The notes below the pieces were generated by a model. It made no database searches. It was not told where the DNA came from and was given only the letters and a program-made list of their open reading frames with translations. A DNA stretch of 33,637 nucleotides from NCBI GenBank assembly GCA_002701545.1, contig NZVR01000138.1, positions 7,650 to 41,286 on the forward strand. Reading direction: 5' to 3'. This DNA comes from Blastopirellula sp. (lineage in GTDB: Bacteria > Planctomycetota > Planctomycetia > Pirellulales > Pirellulaceae). The position numbers were made by a program, and so were the translations under genes. Of this stretch, positions 24,889 through 32,773 are shown piece by piece. Each line of letters starts with the position of its first letter. Position 1 is the first letter of the stretch.

Positions 24889-27870
24889 ATGCAACGCCTT
24901 CCCCTCTATCTCGCCACTCTCTTACTCCTCGGAATCTCTGTCGTCACGACCACAGCCGCCGATCCAGAACAGGACTCCGTCGAGCGTGACTATAGCAAGC
25001 AACTGCCGCGCATCAAACCATTGGAGCCGGCGGCTGCCTTGAACTCGTTTCAGCTGCAGCCGGGGTTCCGGATCGAGCAAGCCGCGTCAGAGCCACTGGT
25101 TGTCGATCCGATTGCGATGGCCTGGGATGAAAATGGACGCCTGTTCGTTATCGAGATGCGCGGCTACTCGGAGGATGATGGCTTGGTCCTGGGTCGCGTC
25201 AGATTACTCGTGGATGAAGATGAAGACGGTCGCTACGACAACAGTACCGTCTTTGCTGACGGATTATCCTGGCCAACTGCCATCACCTGTTCCCAAGGTG
25301 GTATCTACGTTGGAGCCGCACCCGACATCTTCTTTCTCAAAGATACGGATGGGGATGGAAAAGCAGATCAGAAAAAACGCATTTTCTCTGGGTTTGGCAA
25401 AGGGAATGTGCAAGGGCTTATGAACACCTTCAAGTGGGGATTCGATAACCGTATTCACGGTGCCACCAGCAGCTCTGGGGCGGCGGTGACCGGCAACCCG
25501 TCCAGCAAGAGCCCCTTGTCGTTGCGTGGCCGTGATTTTTCATTTGCACCTGGCACCCACGACATCCGCCCCACCAGTGGCGGCGGACAACACGGACTCA
25601 GCTTTAACCGCTGGGGAGAAAAATTTGTCTGCTCTAACAGCAATCACATCCAACAAGTCATGTTTGACGATCGATATTTGGCGCGCAATCCCTATCTGGC
25701 GACTCCGGGATCGCGGCGAACCATCGCGGCAGATGGACCGCAAGCAGATGTTTTTCGGGCCAGCCCAATCGAACCCTGGCGCATTGTGCGAACACGACTC
25801 CGTGTCAAGAAACTTGTTCCCGGGCCGGTCGAAGGCGGTGGCACACCGGCTGGATACTTTACCGGCGCAACAGGCGTCACCATGTATCGAGGCAACGCGT
25901 GGCCAGCCCAATTCCTCGACTGGGCCATCATCGGAGACGTCGGCAGTAACCTCGTCCATCGCAAACGCCTCAAGTCTCAGGGGATTCACTACGTCGCCCA
26001 ACGCGTCGATGAAAAATCAGAATTCCTGACATCCACCGACATCTGGTTTCGCCCGGTCCAGTTTGCCAATGCTCCGGACGGTGCTCTGTATATCGCGGAC
26101 ATGTACCGCGAAGTCATCGAACACCCCAAGAGTTTACCGCCGGTCATCAAAAAGCATCTCGACTTGACCAGTGGTCGAGACCGGGGGCGGATTTATCGCA
26201 TTGTTGGCAAAGATTTCAAGCAACCGGCGTTACCCAAACTAGGAGATGCGAGCAGCAAAACCTTGGTGGCGACGCTCGATCATCCTAATGGCTGGCATCG
26301 AGAAACAGCTGCTCGACTCATCTACGAGCGTCAAGATGCTGCCGCGATCCCGGCACTGATTCCCCTTGTGACTAAGGCAAAGCTTCCTGAGGGACGCATC
26401 CGTGCGCTCCATGCGCTATCGGGGCTGCAGGGCCTGACAGCTGAGACGATTCTGAGTGCGTTGGACGACGAGCATCCGTGGGTACGTGTCCACGCCATTC
26501 GTCTCGCCGAAGACATCCTGGCCGACTCACTCGTCACTCGCAACCGCCTGATCTCGATGGTTGATGACGACGACATTCACGTCCGTTATCAACTCGCGTT
26601 CACTTTGGGCGCCATGCGTGGCGGACCGCGCAATCGAGCTTTGGCTCAACTGGCTCAACGCGATGCAAATAACGACTACATGCAAATTGCGTTACAAAGC
26701 TCCCTCACCGAGGGTGCAGGTGAGGTGCTCGCTTTGCTGACAGACGATGCTGAGTTTTGTCGTTCTGCCAGTGGAATTCGTTTCGTCAAATCACTGGCGA
26801 AGCAAATTGGCAAGCAGCAGCGTTCGGCCGATATCGCCACTTTATTGCAACTGTTACCCAAGCTTGCTCGTGAAAAAAGTGAGACCATGCCAACGATTGT
26901 GGCAGGCCTGGAACTTCCCAATGGCTCGTCACTTTCCAAATCGATCTCGGCAGCCACTGGTGGAAAAGCAGAGCAAATCACCGCACAGCTTCTGGCTCAA
27001 GCGGCTCAGGTCATGCGGGACGCACAGGCACCGTTGGATAAAAAGGTCGCGGCGGCCCAATCACTACGACTTGGCAACTTCACCGATCAAGGAGCGGCGC
27101 TCGTACAGCAACTTCACCCCTCCGCCCCGCTGTCATTGCAAACCGCAGCTTTAGATACGCTCGCACAATTTCCCGATCCAGCGGTCGCCAATGCGGTTAT
27201 CTCACGGTGGTCGATATTGAGCCCGCGGGTGCGTGGTCGTGCAACCGACGTTCTCGCTTCGCGCACCGTCTGGCTGAACCCACTGCTGACCGCAGTAGAA
27301 TCCGGTGACATTCCGTTGGCAGATCTCGAGACTGGCCAATTACGCCTACTGGCCTCTCATGCTGACAAAACGATTCAGCAGCGTGCTCAAGCACTATTGG
27401 GAAAAACCAGCGTCCGGGCTCGAGCGGACGTCGTCGCGACTTACCAACCTGCCTTGGACCTGCAAGGCGACGTTCAGCGAGGAGCGGCCGTGTTCAAGAA
27501 AGTTTGCTCTACCTGCCATGCGCTCGGCGGAGTCGGTCATCCCATCGGACCCAACCTGGCGGCCATGCGGAATCGTGGCCCCGAAGCGATCCTCCTCAAT
27601 GTGCTCGACCCCAATCGGGAAGTGAATCCGAAATACCTCAGCTATAGCTTGCTGACCGCCGATGGCCGCACGCTCGCTGGAATGATCGAAGAAGAAACTG
27701 CGACCAGCATCACCTTGCGCCGTGCAGATAATGCGAAACATACCATTCTACGTATCGATATTGATGAACTTCGCAGCAGCGGTATCTCGTTGATGCCCGA
27801 GGGCCTGGAAAAACAAATCAACCAACAACAAATGGCCGATTTACTGCAGTTCCTTCAACGAGTGGACTAA
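24889..27870 (+). CDS. PVC-type beta-propeller/HEAT protein with C-terminal CxxCH haem site
   Basis: The 993-residue exported protein has a signal peptide (about 1-24), a PQQ/sorbosone-dehydrogenase-like beta-propeller (about 45-440, membrane-bound dehydrogenase domain of Pirellula/Verrucomicrobium type), HEAT-like helical repeats (about 455-850) and a cytochrome c module. In the module CSTCH (873-877) binds haem, followed by GPNLAAMRNRGPEAILLNVL and DPNREVNPKYLSYSLLTADG, a segment typical of the family. Asp-rich loops in the propeller (VDEDEDGRYD; DTDGDGKADQ) look like Ca2+ sites. It is probably a periplasmic oxidoreductase of unknown substrate, perhaps a sugar or alcohol. The start is set by the signal peptide; the frame extends upstream into the mannosyltransferase gene but that part is not coding. 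Confidence 0.9.
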   Translation: MQRLPLYLATLLLLGISVVTTTAADPEQDSVERDYSKQLPRIKPLEPAAALNSFQLQPGFRIEQAASEPLVVDPIAMAWDENGRLFVIEMRGYSEDDGLVLGRVRLLVDEDEDGRYDNSTVFADGLSWPTAITCSQGGIYVGAAPDIFFLKDTDGDGKADQKKRIFSGFGKGNVQGLMNTFKWGFDNRIHGATSSSGAAVTGNPSSKSPLSLRGRDFSFAPGTHDIRPTSGGGQHGLSFNRWGEKFVCSNSNHIQQVMFDDRYLARNPYLATPGSRRTIAADGPQADVFRASPIEPWRIVRTRLRVKKLVPGPVEGGGTPAGYFTGATGVTMYRGNAWPAQFLDWAIIGDVGSNLVHRKRLKSQGIHYVAQRVDEKSEFLTSTDIWFRPVQFANAPDGALYIADMYREVIEHPKSLPPVIKKHLDLTSGRDRGRIYRIVGKDFKQPALPKLGDASSKTLVATLDHPNGWHRETAARLIYERQDAAAIPALIPLVTKAKLPEGRIRALHALSGLQGLTAETILSALDDEHPWVRVHAIRLAEDILADSLVTRNRLISMVDDDDIHVRYQLAFTLGAMRGGPRNRALAQLAQRDANNDYMQIALQSSLTEGAGEVLALLTDDAEFCRSASGIRFVKSLAKQIGKQQRSADIATLLQLLPKLAREKSETMPTIVAGLELPNGSSLSKSISAATGGKAEQITAQLLAQAAQVMRDAQAPLDKKVAAAQSLRLGNFTDQGAALVQQLHPSAPLSLQTAALDTLAQFPDPAVANAVISRWSILSPRVRGRATDVLASRTVWLNPLLTAVESGDIPLADLETGQLRLLASHADKTIQQRAQALLGKTSVRARADVVATYQPALDLQGDVQRGAAVFKKVCSTCHALGGVGHPIGPNLAAMRNRGPEAILLNVLDPNREVNPKYLSYSLLTADGRTLAGMIEEETATSITLRRADNAKHTILRIDIDELRSSGISLMPEGLEKQINQQQMADLLQFLQRVD

Positions 27871-28080
27871 CCGCCGTTCAGCTTTTACCTCGCAGAACCA
27901 GGGAGCTTGCCGAGCACGGGACGTCAATCAAGAGCGCATCAGCAAATGATGGCGCGCACCTAATGCATAGGGGTAACCGACGGGTGTCACGTTCCACCAG
28001 CGAACGCCGCGCGTGCCCTGACCGGTCGACTCGACCAAATCGACCAAACACAGGGGTTTACTGAAACGGCGAGCTCATGT

Positions 28081-28701
28081 TCAGTCGTGGTACACGGTCA
28101 CTTCTGGCAGAGATTCCTTGAGCTGATCGACGATTTGTTTCGTCGCTTTCGAGCCCACTAACCAGACTTCCTTAAGCGAGTGCAAACCGCGAATTTGCGC
28201 AATGGCTTCGTCACCGTGCTGCTCATAGAAGATCACTCGGAAGGCGTTTCCATGCTCGTTGGTCACGAGCCGCACACCCAAGTCCTTCAGGGCCGCCACC
28301 GCATCTTGATGATCTGGCTCCGGTGGAACTTCCGGCTCCGGCTCCGGTTCCGGTTCCTCGACTTTGGCTGCTTCGGTGTCCGTATCCGCAGACGATGGCT
28401 TGTCTTCGACCTGCTCATCCACCGATTCCGCCTCGGCGTCAGTCACGTCATCATCGTTTTCTTCTTCATCCTCTTCGGAAGATTTAACGACCTTCTTGGC
28501 TGACTTCTTCTTTTTGCGTTTGGCTTTTGGCTTGGCTTTTGGCTTGGCTTTGCTGGCGGCCTTCTTTTTCTTCCGACGAGGCTTAGGTTTTTCCTCCTCC
28601 TCGTCGAGTTCATCGTCGGGCCCGTCGTCGTCAAGATCGTCATCGTCAAGGTTGAACTCCTCATATTCGAGGAATTCTTCGTCTTCGTTCGACTTCGCCA
28701 T
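28081..28701 (-). CDS. Acidic protein with histone-H1-like basic block and small C-terminal domain
   Basis: No named family is recognised. The 206-residue protein has an acidic N-terminus (about 5-37), then a Lys/Ala/Pro-rich block (about 38-73; PRRKKKK, repeated KAKPKAK, KRKKKKSAKK) like histone H1 tails, a second acidic stretch (about 74-130) ending in an EPEPEP run, and a globular C-terminal domain of about 75 residues (DAVAALKDLGVRLVTNEHGN ... LPEVTVYHD). The last part has a leucine-rich-repeat-like rhythm (IRGLHSLKEVWLVGSKAT). The start at the second of two adjacent ATGs is favoured because GGAGG lies six bases upstream. Nucleic-acid or nucleoid binding is possible. It is probably a single gene. 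Confidence 0.8.
   Translation of the reverse strand: MAKSNEDEEFLEYEEFNLDDDDLDDDGPDDELDEEEEKPKPRRKKKKAASKAKPKAKPKAKRKKKKSAKKVVKSSEEDEEENDDDVTDAEAESVDEQVEDKPSSADTDTEAAKVEEPEPEPEPEVPPEPDHQDAVAALKDLGVRLVTNEHGNAFRVIFYEQHGDEAIAQIRGLHSLKEVWLVGSKATKQIVDQLKESLPEVTVYHD
28331..28354. repeat. Hexamer tandem repeat TCCGG(C/T), four copies
   Basis: Four back-to-back hexamers encode the EPEPEPEP run of the acidic protein on the minus strand. Copy number is likely to vary between strains. Confidence 0.8.
28522..28545. repeat. 12-base tandem repeat, two exact copies plus a decayed third
   Basis: The unit GGCTTTTGGCTT occurs at 28522-28533 and 28534-28545, with a degenerate third copy after it. It encodes the KAKP units of the basic block. 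Confidence 0.8.
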
Positions 28702-28707
28702 CATTGG

Positions 28708-28712
28708 CCTCC
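28708..28712 (-). promoter_or_regulatory. Shine-Dalgarno GGAGG choosing the start of the acidic/basic protein
   Basis: GGAGG is three bases before the first ATG (28704) and six before the second (28701); the second has the better spacing. Confidence 0.5.
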
Positions 28713-28862
28713 AACACGAAACGCCACAAACACAAGTCACAAGTGTACCAAACGGCGAGTGAAACGCTATGCCCGATGTCAGACAACTGGCTTCAGGCAG
28801 CTGGAAAAACGCTCAGAAATCCGCTTCTGCCGTGACTAGAGGTGGCCGAGGTGCAGGCAGGC

Positions 28863-30128
28863 CTAGAGATCTTCGAGCCCGGTGAAATTCGTGATCAAGG
28901 CGCGCAACTTGCGACGCAGCACTGTATAGCTAAAGAACGCTTTCGCCAATTCATAGTTCTTCTCGACCATTTCCTGGCGATATTGCTCGTCCCTGATCGT
29001 CTTCTGCACATGAGCCACCACGTCTCGGGTCAGGTAACCATTCATGGTAATCACCTGGAATTCGCGTGGCTCGATATCTGCAATAAAGATCGAGTAGCGG
29101 TTAACCAGCACCGGTTTCCGGTAGTAGAACGCCTCCAGCAGCGCGTTACCAAATCCTTCGTAGATGCTGGGATACGTAATGAAATCCGCTTGCGAGTAGG
29201 CGTCGGCCAACGTGTATTTCTTACCACCCTCAGGATCGTCCTCACGATAATCCGAGACCCGATGTCCCACAAATCGCAGATCAACGCCCTGGTGCTCGGC
29301 AATTTCCGCCAACGCGTGCATGTACTCGTCACCTTCGTCGCCCGATTCGTGGGAAACCACCAGCTTGCATTTGTCATTCTTCAGTGCTGCAACAAGCGAG
29401 ATGGCATGTTCAATGCCTTTACGGGGAACCACGCGCGTGGGTTGCAGAAACAAAATATCATCATCTGCAATGTTGATATCTTTACGAAAGTCTTTCACAT
29501 AGTCATCCGGCTCAGGAGGTTCCTCCTCAAACTTGATCACGTTCGGAACCAGGATGGACGATTGCCCACAGCGATGTGAAAGGTCTTCCTGGGCAAAGCT
29601 GTTGATGGTGACATGCTGAATACTAGGCAGCGCAGGTGGAAACGCCATCGACAAGATGTCTCCCACAGCATTCACCGAAAACCGATCTCGTTCCCAGTAG
29701 AAGTCGTGGTGGTGGGCGATCGTTGGAAAGGCGGTTTCCGCCACAAATTGCGTGAGCGCAACGCCCAACGGAATGTTCATCGGAATTGTCAACGCGTTCT
29801 GCGCGATGAGGATGTCAATCTCGAACTTGCGCACAAAGTCGTAAATCGTCCCCTTCAGATAATCCGCCAGCGCGTAAATGCGTTGTGTCACATCAGGTTG
29901 TCGAGCATGTTTCCCAAACACCTGCTCGTTGATCCACATAATATCCGGATGCGCGAAGTGTGCATGGGGAACGAACATGCTGATGTCGGGACTGCGATCA
30001 AGTTTCCCCGCGTACCAATAGCTTACGTGCCGATGGTCCCAGAGCACTTCTGCCCACTTGGCGCTTTCCAGCGACACACCATCCGTGCCCGCAAAACGCG
30101 TCCCAATGAATCCTATCTTGCTACTCAT
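28863..30128 (-). CDS. GT4-type glycosyltransferase
   Basis: The 421-residue protein has the GT-B fold. The N-terminal acceptor half starts [20 protein letters not shown] and contains [13 protein letters not shown]. The C-terminal donor half has [20 protein letters not shown] and [20 protein letters not shown], with the E-x7-E pair typical of retaining GT4 enzymes. There are no membrane segments. It is the third gene of a minus-strand operon, 61 bases after the HAD gene. The family includes enzymes that make lipopolysaccharide, glycolipids and compatible solutes such as mannosylglucosylglycerate; the neighbours would allow the last, but nothing in the sequence proves it. Confidence 0.87.
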   Translation of the reverse strand: MSSKIGFIGTRFAGTDGVSLESAKWAEVLWDHRHVSYWYAGKLDRSPDISMFVPHAHFAHPDIMWINEQVFGKHARQPDVTQRIYALADYLKGTIYDFVRKFEIDILIAQNALTIPMNIPLGVALTQFVAETAFPTIAHHHDFYWERDRFSVNAVGDILSMAFPPALPSIQHVTINSFAQEDLSHRCGQSSILVPNVIKFEEEPPEPDDYVKDFRKDINIADDDILFLQPTRVVPRKGIEHAISLVAALKNDKCKLVVSHESGDEGDEYMHALAEIAEHQGVDLRFVGHRVSDYREDDPEGGKKYTLADAYSQADFITYPSIYEGFGNALLEAFYYRKPVLVNRYSIFIADIEPREFQVITMNGYLTRDVVAHVQKTIRDEQYRQEMVEKNYELAKAFFSYTVLRRKLRALITNFTGLEDL

Positions 30129-30189
30129 AGCTCAAGCATTTCGCCGGTATGGTGATGAGTTACCAACTTGTGAATTCGTCTCATCCATC

Positions 30190-31068
30190 CTACACACAAT
30201 CGACAATGTCCATTAACTCCGTGATAACTACATCGGGTACCACACCTGCGACACGTGAATCATCTTCTCGAAGCCGCAAACTCCGCCGGTCTCCAGCAAA
30301 CAACGCCGTCTGAAAACCTACGGACCGGGCCGGCAAGATATCATTCAGCATGTCATTACCAACATATAATGTTTGTCTTGGCAGAATACCATGTCGTTCC
30401 AGCGCCTGCGCAGCCATAACATAGAGTGTTGCCCCTGGTTTCGCGTGCCCGTAACGATACGAATAGAACTGCAACTCCTCGTGAAACCCGAGCTCGTCGA
30501 CTGTCTCGCCTAACAGGCTGGGAAAGAGTTCGAGAGTAAAAAACTGGGCATTACTGATGATTCCCAGGTGCTGACCCGCCTCCCGAAGTTGTTCGAGACA
30601 CCGTATCAGTCCGGGCATTTGCCAAGTGCCATTGGCTCGCACCTCGTACTCCAGAGCCAGCCGTTTCCAGTCGACACCGGTAAATCCGGCGCCGGACAAC
30701 AACTGTTGCCAGACGGAAACAATGTTGACTTCGGGAAACTCAATGCCGTCTTCGCGAGCTCTTGTTTGATGCTGTTTGATCATCCCGATGTACTGCTGGA
30801 AACATTCCTCGGATGAAGTTGGCCATGGTATCTTCATGCTGCTCAAAGCATCCTGCACTGCGGTCACCTTGGCCGCGTCAACATTCGCACCAACATCGCC
30901 ACTGGAGCTAATGATCAACGTTCCATACACATCAAACACCACAGCGCGCACGTCCGGTAAGCGCACGAGTCGTTTTGAGATCGCTGTCGGTAGCGGTGAC
31001 AGGGGGCGGCAATGTTGCCGAATGATTTGTTGATAATCGTGATTCATGGCAGAGGCACAGCTTAACAT
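30190..31068 (-). CDS. HAD-superfamily hydrolase with DxY motif
   Basis: The 292-residue protein has HAD motif I VFDVYGTLI with nucleophile D46, motif II IISNAQF, motif III lysine in GHAKPGATLY, and motif IV VGNDMLNDI. Residue +2 of motif I is Tyr, as in haloacid dehalogenases, rather than the Asp general acid found in most HAD phosphatases. A helical cap lies at about 57-165. A phosphatase acting on a phosphorylated glycoside would suit the operon, but the Tyr leaves the reaction open. The ATG at 31068 overlaps the stop of the upstream glycosyltransferase by 7 bases; another ATG at 31047 would leave a 14-base gap. Neither has a clear Shine-Dalgarno, which favours coupled translation. Confidence 0.87.
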   Translation of the reverse strand: MLSCASAMNHDYQQIIRQHCRPLSPLPTAISKRLVRLPDVRAVVFDVYGTLIISSSGDVGANVDAAKVTAVQDALSSMKIPWPTSSEECFQQYIGMIKQHQTRAREDGIEFPEVNIVSVWQQLLSGAGFTGVDWKRLALEYEVRANGTWQMPGLIRCLEQLREAGQHLGIISNAQFFTLELFPSLLGETVDELGFHEELQFYSYRYGHAKPGATLYVMAAQALERHGILPRQTLYVGNDMLNDILPARSVGFQTALFAGDRRSLRLREDDSRVAGVVPDVVITELMDIVDCV

Positions 31069-32606
31069 TCAACCCGAATCGGCCTGAATGCTTCCAGACT
31101 GAGAAATGCGTTCAGGATAGTTTGACCATCCGCAGCAGGATAATGGGTGGCGGCCGATGCGCCCTTTAACTTCAGCAAGACCCGGCCAAGTTTTTCACCG
31201 ATTGCGACCAGTGAATACGTGTTCTGCACCACCTCGGCATTGGCACGAATCAACGCAGCACGGCGATCACGATCAACGGTCATCGCTGTTTTCATCCCGG
31301 GATTCAAGGCCAGCATCTCTTCGTGGGCTGCGGGATGTTCGACAACGCGTCGCACCACGGTCATCTGCGCTTGGCGGCCAAGTAGGGAATAGTCGACTGC
31401 CGGCGCATTCCAGAGCGCGTGAACACGCTCCCTTGCTTCGTTCTCGTCGATGTCTTCGCCAAAGTCTTTCAGCATGCTCTGGTAATCTGTCGAAACGGCA
31501 CTTAGAGCTTCGTCGTCAACCCAGTCCCGCGGCACATACAGCTTGGCACGAAGATCGGCCAGCTCCAGGCCACTGGCGGTAAAGTCCGCTGTGATCTCTG
31601 GCAAATCGCGACCGACCAACGGTCGATTGGCCAACCATGCTTCGAGGAATACCATCCCGAATCCCTCGGCAACACTAGTCGTGATGATCGCATCCGCCGC
31701 GCTCAAGTTCTCATAAAATGAGACACCATCAGCACCACCAACGTCCCAATGGCAACGTAATCGCAACTGTTCGCTGAGTTGACGCCACTCGGTGTAGCTG
31801 ACCGCTTCCAGCGGATTCTGGGGTGCCAAGGTCAAACCAAAATGCACATCGTTGTCGGCCAAGGCTGACCACAACACCAGCTCCCCCACGTTCTTGCGCC
31901 GAATTCCACGCACTGGATACAGGATGTAATGCGCGTCAGTGGGTATTCCCAAAGTTCGCTCCACCTGTTGCTTGGCATTGTCCACGGTTGGCAATTCGCC
32001 AAATCCGGCCACCGGATTGGGCAACCAGTGAAGCGCTTCGTCACGGACCCCTGCAGCTTCAAGCAACCTGAGATCGCGTCCATTCAACGCAGCGTAATGA
32101 ATGCGGCCCCCTTGCGGATAAAGTGCTGCAAAAAGTGCTGCGCGATCGCCACCAGCCAAACCCTCCAACAGGTGCAAGTAGTTCGCTGGCCGCGAATCTT
32201 CGGCGAAATCGTGTATCTGCAGCAAGAGGGCGTAACCGGCTTCTGACAAACGCTCGATGGCCCCCACCACAGCCAGGTTCTTTCCCAGCGAGTGGTTATG
32301 CACTTGAACGACCGTGTCATCGACAGCCAAACCGTGCAGGGCGGAACAGATCGCGTCGGCAAGTCGCGCCGGGTCAGCGGGACTCCCTTCACTGTCGTAC
32401 TCCAACGCCGGTAACTCGACCAGCGACACTTCCAAGGGAAGCTCCGCTACCTGTTTATCCGGCCAACCGTCTTTACGCCCCCCATAAAGCACGATCACAC
32501 GCTCGATACCGGCAACGTTATTAGCACAAATCGCTCGCAGATGATTCACCATCACCTGCGTCACCCCGCCGCGATTCAAGTGGTAGTGGATAACGACAAG
32601 ATTCAT
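31062..32606 (-). CDS. GT-B glycosyltransferase, first gene of a GT-HAD-GT operon
   Basis: The 514-residue protein starts MNLVVIHYHLNRGGVTQVMV, the usual GT-B N-terminal strand and glycine loop. It has LYPVRGIRRKNVGELVLW and SVAEGFGMVFLEAWLANRPLV (E-x7-E) in the donor domain. The C-terminal ~130 residues extend beyond a minimal GT4 domain and are helical. It is unusually long for GT4 enzymes (about 370-420 aa). The stop overlaps the HAD gene start, so the two are translationally linked. No Shine-Dalgarno is obvious before the ATG at 32606. The product is unknown; sugar donor and acceptor cannot be read from the sequence. Confidence 0.85.
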   Translation of the reverse strand: MNLVVIHYHLNRGGVTQVMVNHLRAICANNVAGIERVIVLYGGRKDGWPDKQVAELPLEVSLVELPALEYDSEGSPADPARLADAICSALHGLAVDDTVVQVHNHSLGKNLAVVGAIERLSEAGYALLLQIHDFAEDSRPANYLHLLEGLAGGDRAALFAALYPQGGRIHYAALNGRDLRLLEAAGVRDEALHWLPNPVAGFGELPTVDNAKQQVERTLGIPTDAHYILYPVRGIRRKNVGELVLWSALADNDVHFGLTLAPQNPLEAVSYTEWRQLSEQLRLRCHWDVGGADGVSFYENLSAADAIITTSVAEGFGMVFLEAWLANRPLVGRDLPEITADFTASGLELADLRAKLYVPRDWVDDEALSAVSTDYQSMLKDFGEDIDENEARERVHALWNAPAVDYSLLGRQAQMTVVRRVVEHPAAHEEMLALNPGMKTAMTVDRDRRAALIRANAEVVQNTYSLVAIGEKLGRVLLKLKGASAATHYPAADGQTILNAFLSLEAFRPIRVEC

Positions 32607-32773
32607 GACAAACGAGACATTCGTCGGAGCAAAGCGGCCATTTTCCCAGCAGTTCCTGGTTGCCGATAGCGTATCAGATTTTCATCGGAGTTGAGGAGTG
32701 CTTTCGTGATGGTATCACTTTGTTTAGCCTAGTAGTTGCTACAGCTTTCATTCGCACCCTGTGGTTCACCATC

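Noticed and set aside
28024-28036. GGTCG-ACT-CGACC inverted repeat between the PVC cytochrome gene and the acidic protein gene
   Set aside because: A 5-base stem with a 3-base loop and no T run is too weak to call a terminator.
28364-28762. Ser/Phe-rich open frame opposite the acidic/basic protein
   Set aside because: Its low-complexity runs are the reverse complement of the acidic and Lys codons on the minus strand.
32706-32732. Tiny frame with GAGGAG upstream before the Gfo/Idh gene
   Set aside because: It encodes fewer than ten residues; a leader peptide is conceivable but unsupported.
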